A stretch of DNA of 64,000 nt from Flavobacterium palustre (lineage in GTDB: Bacteria > Bacteroidota > Bacteroidia > Flavobacteriales > Flavobacteriaceae). Below are positions 27,301 through 33,726 of the stretch, in pieces. Where the stretch lies: contig NZ_BMGA01000007.1 of NCBI RefSeq assembly GCF_014639535.1, positions 124,510-188,509 of the forward strand, given 5' to 3'. Position 1 is the stretch's first letter. Each line of letters begins with the position of its first letter. The notes beneath the pieces are model-generated. The model saw only the letters and a program-made list of their open reading frames with translations. It did not search any database and was not told the origin of the DNA. Position numbers and translations under genes: made by a program.

Positions 27301-27455
27301 GTCCCTTTATTAGACCCTGATACTAATACAGATACTCCGGGAAGTGACATGCCGTCTTCAGAAGAAGTTACGACTCCTTTTACTCCAATATTTTGGGCCG
27401 AAAGTGAAAAAAAGGACCCCATTAGAATTAAGTAAAGAATGATTTTTCGTTTCAT
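24303..27455 (-). CDS. SusC/RagA-family TonB-dependent transporter (raffinose-type locus)
   Basis: A 1050-residue outer-membrane transporter. The signal peptide ends SLSAQ (residue 20). The regulatory-like domain (about 25-100, VKGVVTSSEDGMSLPGVSVLVSG) is followed by the plug with GYSKERKVDVTGAV, IRGVSTLGNTDPLYVIDGVPT and the signature VLKDASASSIYGSRAANGVIVVTTK. The barrel ends FSLGVNLNF. It sits in the middle of the operon, 12 nt after the GH32 gene and 9 nt before susD. It should import the intact or partly trimmed oligosaccharide using TonB. The enzymes on both sides point to alpha-galactosyl-sucrose oligosaccharides, although a fructan could also use this transporter. Confidence 0.96.
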   Translation of the reverse strand: MKRKIILYLILMGSFFSLSAQNIGVKGVVTSSEDGMSLPGVSVLVSGSNKGTITDIDGKYELRNVDPKATLTFSYVGFTNQTVQVNGQETINIILKSESQQLTEVVVTGYSKERKVDVTGAVVVVEMKPIEGQSMSSGNAMQALQGRVAGLSIEKSGDPSGTSSKILIRGVSTLGNTDPLYVIDGVPTVRPEVFASLNPSAIESVQVLKDASASSIYGSRAANGVIVVTTKNAFKGERMNVSYSTSISAMSEKKQRYRMLNSLDRGKVLWQASVNDGALPEDGYGEIYDFDWNNDLNNPVLNSVSVKPFVGGDTNMPAGNTDWQETVYKTGFVINNDLSVSGGTEKSNAMLNLGYLDNTGMLKYTNFERYTARLNANFKLFNDKVRFGINSQFTQSNERLAANDVGNSPVPALAISLAPTIPVYTNSGGYGGPLGSGYSDRNNPLLMQYLNRWDNTRRISLYGNVFTEIDLIKNLTYRNSIGMDFNDFSRKDIEPMVSNGSVNRTNNSLTHDTNKYSSLTISNTLNYNVKLSDHKIGVLVGVESVKTDFHSLLARGENFAVESESYFVLSAASGSRTSNGLTTGSRLLSQFGKVNYAFSDKYLATFTIRRDGSSRFGEDNRYGIFPAATVGWKISNEDFMKNVKALSSLKLRAGYGEVGNQSIGDFASLGLFEARYGVNQNVFIPDFFNIYYNVGTAYDLGGVNTGNLPSGFVSIQAANSGLKWESTKEVNVGLDFAFLDNKLSGSFDYFTRKTEGILIKPPVASVLGEGQQRFVNGASTSNKGWELVLGYSDTLENGLNFNVTTNFGATKNKITQLPEEVRSAYPGTAANSIVGHSQFEIFGFKTDGLFQSQEDIDSHATQVASRLGGIKFVDINNDGVINSDDRTFIGSTQPKLEYGINISLAYKNIDMSIFGSGVTGRKGVDPYIYWNNFVQGRENAGPGTLNAWSPTNTSSNIPSLTTNNTDYANMSDYLLRNNSYFKVRNIQIGYSLPESITEKTGFITRCRIYAQGENLFWFTPKGYIGSDPERTNINSIPVPTTFSLGVNLNF

Positions 27456-27467
27456 AATTTAGATAGT

Positions 27468-29069
27468 TTAGTTAAAATTTAATTGGTTAATTGTCAAGTT
27501 TTCGATGGTGAAATCGAAATTATCTTTAGTCACAGAAAATGTCTCCATAGGTTTTTCAGGAAAAAATATTTCTGTCATTACGGTTTTGCCATTATCATAA
27601 AACACTTCAATTGAAGTTTTATCTACTATTACTCTAACATCTATTTTATCAAAATCTTCAGAGAAAGGGGCTTTCGAAATTTGTTTTGCAAACGCATCCG
27701 AAAAAGACAAATCCCCTGATTTTTTTCTGTCGATAAAAAAGTATTTGTCTTTTTTATTGATACCAAAACTGATGCTGTTATCCGCACTGTTGCATAATGA
27801 AAAAGTATAGATGTCTTTTTTAAGATTTTTCAAAGTAAACTGCATATCCACCTTTGCTAAATCCATCGATGATTTATCAATTAAAACTGTTTTTTTATCC
27901 TTAATTTTAAGTGCTTCTTTCTTGATGGTCTTGGCTACATAATTTTGTAACTCTCTTACCGGAACAGAAGAAATACGGTAATGATTATCCTCTTTTGTGA
28001 GTTTTAATTCTCTTGCAATAGTCATACTGCTTCTCCATTTCTCAGTTGGAACTTTTTGAGCATAATTCCAATTAGACATCCAACCCATAAAGAGCTTTCT
28101 GCCATCGGTCTCTGAAATATTAGACCAGGTAACTCCGGCATAATTGTCTCTTCCGTAATCAATCCATAGCCCTTTTTGCCCATTTATATCCTTAGAAAAA
28201 GATTCATCCAGTTTAAATGTCTTACCATCAAAATCGCCTACAAAATATTGAGTAGCTGAACCGCCGTTAGGACCTCCCGGATTGATACTCAGCAAAAGCA
28301 CCCATTTGTATTCATCAGAACCTTCTACAAATAGCGGGAAGAAGTCCGGGCATTCCCATACACCTCCGTGAGCTCCGATATTTTTTCCAAAATCAGAAAG
28401 TAATTCCCAATCTTTTAAGTTTTTAGAACTATAAAACATCGTTTTATCGCCAGCTGCTAAAACCATTAACCATTGCTTGTGAATATTATCCCAGGTCATC
28501 TTTGGATCTCTGAAATCTTTGATACTTGGAAATTCTATAACAGGGTTTTTTTCATATTTTTTCCAAGTCAATCCTTCATCAAGCGAATAAGCAATCCCTT
28601 GTGACTGAATACCCGGCTCCCCTGTTTTTTCTTTTTTGGGATCGTGATAAGTAAACATGGCTACGATAGGAGGATTTTTCAAACTTCCAAAACCGGAAGT
28701 ATTTTGCAAATCAACCACGGCACTTCCTGAAAATATATATCCTTTCTCATCCGGGTAAATAGCGATTGGTTTTTCAGTCCAGGTAACCATATCGGTACTT
28801 ATCGCATGTCCCCAGTGCATTGGTCCCCAAACATTTGAATCCGGATAATGTTGGAAAAATAAATGGTAGTATCCATTATAATAAAACATTCCGTTAGGAT
28901 CATTCATCCATGCTTTTTTAGGCGTGAAATGAAAATTAGGTCGGTATAATTCTTCTTCCGTATATGTTTTTTTATCCGTCATGGAAGACTCTTTACAATT
29001 AAACAGAGTCAGCATTCCAATGGCACACAACAATAATTTGGAGTATTTTTTAATAGCAATTTTAGTCAT
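27468..29069 (-). CDS. GH32 beta-fructosidase (invertase/levanase type) lipoprotein
   Basis: A 533-residue enzyme with lipobox TLFNC (Cys25). The five-bladed GH32 propeller starts at RPNFHFTPKKAWMNDPNGM, with Asp57 the nucleophile. The transition-state stabiliser is in KDFRDPKMTWD and the acid/base Glu in VWECPDFFPL. A C-terminal beta-sandwich from about residue 370 ends the protein. It cleaves beta-fructosyl bonds of sucrose, raffinose or fructans and releases fructose. It starts 3 nt after the sugar porter gene and ends 12 nt before susC. In the same operon, alpha-galactosidases and a fructokinase complete a pathway: raffinose to galactose, glucose and fructose. Exact preference (sucrose, inulin or levan) cannot be read by eye. 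Confidence 0.94.
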   Translation of the reverse strand: MTKIAIKKYSKLLLCAIGMLTLFNCKESSMTDKKTYTEEELYRPNFHFTPKKAWMNDPNGMFYYNGYYHLFFQHYPDSNVWGPMHWGHAISTDMVTWTEKPIAIYPDEKGYIFSGSAVVDLQNTSGFGSLKNPPIVAMFTYHDPKKEKTGEPGIQSQGIAYSLDEGLTWKKYEKNPVIEFPSIKDFRDPKMTWDNIHKQWLMVLAAGDKTMFYSSKNLKDWELLSDFGKNIGAHGGVWECPDFFPLFVEGSDEYKWVLLLSINPGGPNGGSATQYFVGDFDGKTFKLDESFSKDINGQKGLWIDYGRDNYAGVTWSNISETDGRKLFMGWMSNWNYAQKVPTEKWRSSMTIARELKLTKEDNHYRISSVPVRELQNYVAKTIKKEALKIKDKKTVLIDKSSMDLAKVDMQFTLKNLKKDIYTFSLCNSADNSISFGINKKDKYFFIDRKKSGDLSFSDAFAKQISKAPFSEDFDKIDVRVIVDKTSIEVFYDNGKTVMTEIFFPEKPMETFSVTKDNFDFTIENLTINQLNFN

Positions 29070-29072
29070 GAT

Positions 29073-30392
29073 TTATTCTTTTATTAATTTTTTACTTAAC
29101 TCTTCTAAAGAAATCCCTTTGGTTTCCGGCATTAAGAAAGCCACAAACAAAAGTTGAAAAACCATCATTACGGCAAAAAATAAGAACACCACAGCGGCTC
29201 CAACAGAAGAAAACAAAAATGGAATTAGTGATGGAATTATTGCTGCCAAAACCCAATGTGTAGTACTCCCAAAAGCCTGTCCTGAAGCTCTGAGATGATT
29301 TGGAAAAATTTCTGAAATAAATACCCAGATTACAGCACCCTGACCAATAGCATGAGCTGCAATAAACAAGAAAAGGAAAATCGGAACAGCCATTCCCTCC
29401 CATTCTAAAAAGAAAGCAAGAGCAACAAGGCTAAGCGAAACAATATAGCCTACTGAGCCAATATACATCAGCACTTTTCTTCCCAGCTTATCAATTAATG
29501 AAACTCCTAATAAGGTGAATACTAAATTGACAATACCAATACCAATACTGCTAAGCAATGCCGTACTTTCTCCCAAACCGGCTTCCTGAAAAATTCGGGG
29601 AGAATAATATAAAAAAGCATTAATTCCGGATAACTGATTAAATAAGGCAATTAAAAAAGCTAAGATTAATGGAGTGCGGTATTTTTTTAAAAAAATAGTG
29701 TCGTTTGAAAGAGCGGCATTACTATTATCCAGCTCAATTTCTTTTTTCATTTGTTCGTAATCAACTTCCTGCCCCATTAAAGCCAATATCTTTTTAGCTT
29801 CTTCATTTCTGGATTTAGACAACAACCATCTTGGACTCTTAGGAATACTAAAAACAAAAAGAGTATAAATAAAAGAAGGAAAAGCTTGTACGCCCATCAT
29901 CCATCGCCATGAATTTTCGCCTGTATTTCTGAGCAAATAGTTTGAAAGAAATGCCATCAAAATTCCCAAAACAATATTAAACTGATAAAAAGCAACTAAT
30001 TTTCCTCTGTCTTTTGCCGGTGCTATCTCAGAAATATAAGCCGGAGCTGCAATTGTAGATGCTCCTACACCTAAACCTCCAATAAATCTGAAAGCTGCAA
30101 AAACATAAGGATCATTAGCCAAAGCAGACCCTATTGCTGAAAAGAAAAACAAAATTCCTATCCATAATAAGGTGTTCTTTCTTCCTATTCTATTAGTAGG
30201 TATCCCTCCAAAAATGGCTCCGAAAACAGTACCCCATAAAGCCATTCCCATAACTACAGTTCCATGAAAAGCATCAGACGAATTCCAAAGCTCTTGCAAT
30301 TTTTTATCAGCTCCTGAAATGACCACTGTGTCAAAACCAAACAGAAATCCTGCTAGTGAAGCAATAACAGACCAAATGACTATTTTTTTCAT
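29073..30392 (-). CDS. MFS sugar porter (sugar:H+ symporter family)
   Basis: A 439-residue inner-membrane transporter with twelve hydrophobic segments. Sugar-porter signatures are present: NRIGRKNTLLWIG after helix 2, RFIGGLGVGASTIAAPAYISEIAP, PKSPRWLLSKSRNEEA in the long middle loop, DKLGRKVLMYIG, and MPETKGISLEELSKKL at the end. It should carry a monosaccharide or disaccharide such as fructose, glucose, galactose or sucrose to the cytosol, where the fructokinase acts. I start it at ATG 30392 (MKKIVIW); the frame also has a TTG two codons upstream. The first 36 codons and 25 nt of leader are duplicated exactly upstream of the GH27 gene (separate entries). It is 3 nt from GH32. Confidence 0.94.
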   Translation of the reverse strand: MKKIVIWSVIASLAGFLFGFDTVVISGADKKLQELWNSSDAFHGTVVMGMALWGTVFGAIFGGIPTNRIGRKNTLLWIGILFFFSAIGSALANDPYVFAAFRFIGGLGVGASTIAAPAYISEIAPAKDRGKLVAFYQFNIVLGILMAFLSNYLLRNTGENSWRWMMGVQAFPSFIYTLFVFSIPKSPRWLLSKSRNEEAKKILALMGQEVDYEQMKKEIELDNSNAALSNDTIFLKKYRTPLILAFLIALFNQLSGINAFLYYSPRIFQEAGLGESTALLSSIGIGIVNLVFTLLGVSLIDKLGRKVLMYIGSVGYIVSLSLVALAFFLEWEGMAVPIFLFLFIAAHAIGQGAVIWVFISEIFPNHLRASGQAFGSTTHWVLAAIIPSLIPFLFSSVGAAVVFLFFAVMMVFQLLFVAFLMPETKGISLEELSKKLIKE

Positions 30393-30416
30393 TATCAAAA
30401 ATTATTAAATTGAATT
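30284..30416. repeat. 133-bp direct repeat, copy A (5' end of the sugar porter gene)
   Basis: This stretch is identical, by direct comparison, to 31868-32000 over 133 bp, offset by 1584 bp. It covers codons 1-36 of the porter gene and its 25-nt leader. Identity ends abruptly at both sides. The GH27 gene lies between the copies. Confidence 0.95.
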
Positions 30417-30508
30417 AAAAACTATACTATACTCTCTATAAGGTATTTTTTTACAAAAAAATCGAACGAAAAAGAGATAAACTGAGAGATTTCTCTTTTA
30501 GCACTTGA

Positions 30509-31759
30509 TTATATTTTTTTCAATCGAAACAGCTTTGTTTCATGACGCTGTACCTTTCCATTCCATTTTTTACCTTTAGTAATTACTTTGTGTTCCCATA
30601 AATCTTTGATTTCGTAAGTTTCACTCAATCCTAATTCAGCAAAATTTATTTTTGCATTCTGGATAGATTCAGAACGATTTACAATTGCGATTGCAGCATC
30701 GCCATTTGCCAATGGTTTTACATATACATTCCAGGTATCATTCTTGATTTTACAAACTGCCTGTTTCCCTAAAACGTCCTGATTAATAGCAATTACCTCT
30801 TCATTTAATAAAATACGTTTGGTTTCTGCATCCATATTCCGAACATCATTAGATGCAGCCAATGGAGAATTCATAATACACCAAAGACTCATCTGGCTTT
30901 GGTATTCGGCAATGGTACAACCAACCCCACCAAAATCACCTGAAGGTCCTTTTTTACCATAAAGTCCAACCACAAGCATATCCATATCATTCCAACGTCC
31001 TGGACCTGCATAAGAAGCGTGATCCTGCGAAAAATCTACAATATCTAATATCCCTGCTCCTTCAGTATCTAAATCTTTAAGTGTTTTTACTGGTTTAAGA
31101 CTTCTCCATTTATCTCTAACATCTCCAGTGGTACGCCATAACTGACCACCAACTTGTCCTGCCCAGAGCCAAGGTTTACGACCACCCCATTCGCAAACAC
31201 CCAACACAATATCACGTCCGCTATTACGCAAAGCATCCGCCATTTTTTTGTAACGTGTTTTCGCAATTTCCACATCATCGGGAGCACCACAATAATCGTA
31301 TTTCAAATAATCAATCCCCCAAGACGCAAAAGTTTTAGCATCCTGTTCTTCAAAATTTAAACTGGCAGTATAGCCCCCACAGGTTAATGGTGCCGCGTCC
31401 GAATAGATTCCTAATTTTAATCCTTTGCTATGTACATAATCCGCAAGTGCTTTTATACCTGATGGAAATTTTTTAGAATCAGGAATAATGTTGTTTCTGT
31501 TATCTCTTCCGCCCTGCCATCCATCATCAATAAACAGATAATTATAACCCGCTTTCACCATACCACTACTTACCATGGCATCTGCCATTTCACGTATATC
31601 AGTTTCATTAAAATTATCAGCAAAGTAATTCCAAGTCATCCATCCCATGGGCGGAGTTGGTGCTAATAAAGAACCATCGGACGATTTAGTTTGTGCTTCT
31701 ACAATTCCATAACTCAAGCAGAATACAAATAGAATAAGACTGAATATTTGTTTTTTCAT
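30509..31759 (-). CDS. GH27 alpha-galactosidase, exported
   Basis: A 416-residue enzyme starting at MKKQIFSLILFVFCLSYGIV (signal peptide); an upstream in-frame ATG at 31777 adds six residues and is less likely. The GH27 barrel begins PTPPMGWMTWNYF. The motif LFIDDGWQGG follows, the nucleophile is in YLKYDYC (Asp155), and the acid/base in GRWNDMDML (Asp260). The C-terminal antiparallel beta domain starts near residue 320. It releases alpha-linked galactose from raffinose-type sugars or galactomannan. It is first in the operon but 116 nt from the porter gene, and is enclosed by a 133-bp direct repeat, which suggests it was added to, or duplicated into, this operon after the porter-GH32-susCD core existed. 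Confidence 0.94.
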   Translation of the reverse strand: MKKQIFSLILFVFCLSYGIVEAQTKSSDGSLLAPTPPMGWMTWNYFADNFNETDIREMADAMVSSGMVKAGYNYLFIDDGWQGGRDNRNNIIPDSKKFPSGIKALADYVHSKGLKLGIYSDAAPLTCGGYTASLNFEEQDAKTFASWGIDYLKYDYCGAPDDVEIAKTRYKKMADALRNSGRDIVLGVCEWGGRKPWLWAGQVGGQLWRTTGDVRDKWRSLKPVKTLKDLDTEGAGILDIVDFSQDHASYAGPGRWNDMDMLVVGLYGKKGPSGDFGGVGCTIAEYQSQMSLWCIMNSPLAASNDVRNMDAETKRILLNEEVIAINQDVLGKQAVCKIKNDTWNVYVKPLANGDAAIAIVNRSESIQNAKINFAELGLSETYEIKDLWEHKVITKGKKWNGKVQRHETKLFRLKKI

Positions 31760-31847
31760 TTTATATAAATTTGTCATGTTAATTTTTTATTGATATAAGT
31801 GACTCAGAGAACAGCATTTATAAAACCATCTTTATTAATGCACTTCC

Positions 31848-31976
31848 TTAGAAAACATAGGAGAAACTCCAAAGCTCTTGCAATTTTTTATCAGCTCCTG
31901 AAATGACCACTGTGTCAAAACCAAACAGAAATCCTGCTAGTGAAGCAATAACAGACCAAATGACTATTTTTTTCAT
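31848..31976 (-). pseudogene. Truncated duplicate of the sugar porter 5' end
   Basis: A 42-codon frame on the minus strand. Codons 1-36 are identical to the start of the sugar porter (MKKIVIWSVIASLAGFLFGF onward to LQELW). The frame then leaves the repeat and ends SFSYVF-stop. It keeps the porter's start codon and leader, so it may still be translated into a single-helix stub. It lies 89 nt upstream of the GH27 start on the same strand. Confidence 0.85.
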
Positions 31977-32000
31977 TATCAAAAATTATTAAATTGAATT
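31868..32000. repeat. 133-bp direct repeat, copy B (upstream of GH27)
   Basis: Identical copy of 30284-30416. The sequence to the right of this copy (from 32001) is probably the original operon promoter region, because copy A has the GH27 gene in that place instead. Confidence 0.95.
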
Positions 32001-32038
32001 GCTAAGATATATGCAAAAAAAAGCTTGATATTTTAAAC

Positions 32039-32180
32039 ATGTAACAATTACATACAATCCCATTCAAGAGTCACGACTAGCCCCTCAAAACACTTGATTT
32101 CAGTAGCTTAAAACAAAAAACAAACAGAAAACTATTTCGTTATAGCTACAATTATGTTACATCAATTACAATTATGTTAC
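32039..32180. promoter_or_regulatory. Candidate operator cluster of the raffinose-type operon
   Basis: The 14-mer TACAATTATGTTAC occurs twice, at 32147-32160 and 32167-32180, exactly 20 bp apart, so on the same face of the helix. Nearer the genes, 32039-32053 is an inverted repeat ATGTAA-N3-TTACAT that contains a reverse copy of the TGTTAC end. A regulator binding site is likely. No regulator gene for this operon lies in the window, and no consensus -7 element was found. The remainder of 31778-32575 has no gene. Confidence 0.5.
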
Positions 32181-32441
32181 TCTTGATTTTATAAAAATGA
32201 GAGCCCTCTTTGGCATTCCTCTACTTTATTAACAGCTTTTTATACTTTTTTAAAAGAATGACAGATTTATTTATGAAATTTTTAAGTGATTTTGATTCCC
32301 GAAATAGTTATCAAATGAATTGATTTAAAATCGAAAGAAAATTTTACATTCGTTTTTATAGCCAAATCAAGTTAGTAAGACCTTGTGACAATGAATCAAT
32401 TTGCAATCTTAGTAGTTGCCTTTTTCAGAACGAAACAAAAA

Positions 32442-32470
32442 AAGCCCATCAAAATAGTTTTGACAGGCTT
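32442..32470 (-). terminator. Intrinsic terminator of the pectinesterase gene
   Basis: A 13-bp stem with two mismatches (32442-32454 with 32458-32470) and a 3-nt loop, followed by a T-run on the minus strand, about 105 nt after the pectinesterase stop. Confidence 0.75.
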
Positions 32471-32575
32471 GATTATAATACAAAAAATAAGCACGTCTTT
32501 CTAAAACGTGATTGTAATCCCAACTCCAGCAAGGTCTCCGACTCTACGAAGTCAATATATAGCTTTTAATTCTAT

Positions 32576-33547
32576 CTATTTCCCACTAAGCGTTTTCCAA
32601 AAATCATCCTTAGGAAAAATATTTTTCAGGGTGTATTTAGCTGCTTCTTCTTTAGTTAATTGATGCGACCAAGCCACTCTTTTATTAGTTTTAGCTCCTT
32701 TTCCCTTATTGTTGTATTCGGCATAAAAAGCGGTTTTAGTTTTATCACCAAAACGTTCGTCCGGCCATGGATTCCAGCCTTCCGGCAAAATATGGCTTCC
32801 TAAATTACAGCCTATAAAAACCGTTTGGGCATAAGGTCGCCAAGGTCTACCGAGGAAAACCTTTGTTGCATTCGCATCGGCAATTAATTTACAATTCATA
32901 AAAACATATCCAAATTCCTGATTTTCGGGTGTTGAAGCCGCCGTTATATAAGAATCTTTTTTACTGTTAATAATGCAGTTTTGAAAAACAGCAACAGCGG
33001 GTCCAAAAATAAAATCCGTCGTTCCATCAATGTAGCAATTTTCATAGTATTGATAAGTTCCGTCTCCATCCGTCAATAAAGTATCCTGACAGCCTAAAAT
33101 TTTAGAATTTTTCATCATAAAACGATTTCCTTTGACACGCAAAGCTACAGCTTGTCCTTTGTCGCACCATGAATTTTGAATTGTAATATTTTCGATTCTG
33201 ACATCATCTGCATCAACCAAAAGCGTATAAGAATCGGAAGTTCCAAAATTTCGATTTGACTTAGGATTAGGCTTACCCGAATAATCATCATTGATTATAA
33301 TAGTATTTTCTTTGTCCTCCCCTATTAATATCATGTGCGGACTATAAATTTCTATTTTCTCTCTATAAATTCCTTTTTTAATATAAATCAAATTCCAATC
33401 GTGATCAACACAGGCGGTAGTAATAGCATCACTAATTGATGTTTCATCACCACTCCCATCTTGTGCAACAGTAATTTTACAATATGTTTGCGCATTACTA
33501 TTATTATTCAAAAGAATAAAAAACAAAAACAATAGAACTTTCTTCAT
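32576..33547 (-). CDS. CE8 pectin methylesterase, exported
   Basis: A 323-residue right-handed beta-helix esterase that removes methyl groups from homogalacturonan, releasing methanol. The signal peptide is MKKVLLFLFFILLNNNSNAQ. Family residues are in order: GQAVALRV (oxyanion Gln132), LGCQDTLL (acid Asp155), TTDFIFGPA (nucleophile Asp178) and LGRPWRPYAQTVF (Arg and Trp near 243-245). The length matches compact bacterial CE8 enzymes. It is monocistronic, divergent from GH115, and shares with it a 180-bp region holding the GTAATCGATTAC palindrome. It prepares pectin for the polygalacturonase and lyase encoded further on in the region. Confidence 0.95.
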   Translation of the reverse strand: MKKVLLFLFFILLNNNSNAQTYCKITVAQDGSGDETSISDAITTACVDHDWNLIYIKKGIYREKIEIYSPHMILIGEDKENTIIINDDYSGKPNPKSNRNFGTSDSYTLLVDADDVRIENITIQNSWCDKGQAVALRVKGNRFMMKNSKILGCQDTLLTDGDGTYQYYENCYIDGTTDFIFGPAVAVFQNCIINSKKDSYITAASTPENQEFGYVFMNCKLIADANATKVFLGRPWRPYAQTVFIGCNLGSHILPEGWNPWPDERFGDKTKTAFYAEYNNKGKGAKTNKRVAWSHQLTKEEAAKYTLKNIFPKDDFWKTLSGK

Positions 33548-33586
33548 TATGCTAATTTATTTGTTTTATAAAATTATATCGGACTT

Positions 33587-33594
33587 CAAAAATA
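33587..33594 (-). promoter_or_regulatory. -7 element of the pectinesterase promoter
   Basis: The minus strand reads TATTTTTG, a full TAnnTTTG match, 40 nt upstream of the start codon. The palindromic operator is 20 bp upstream, where the -33 element would be, so a bound regulator would block or replace that contact. Confidence 0.6.
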
Positions 33595-33614
33595 AGAAAA
33601 AAAGCCAGCTTTCA

Positions 33615-33626
33615 GTAATCGATTAC
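33615..33626. promoter_or_regulatory. Palindromic operator GTAATCGATTAC, site 1
   Basis: A perfect 12-bp palindrome between the divergent pectinesterase and GH115 genes. Identical sites lie at 42414-42425 and 49126-49137. The third is upstream of a GntR-family gene, which is the likely binder. Confidence 0.7.
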
Positions 33627-33726
33627 ATTTTGCAAAAAACACGAAATTACTTCTTATTTTGAGCTTATTATCTTATTTTAGACGGCTATTAAAAAACCAT
33701 CAAAACCTCTTCAAAATAATCATTTA

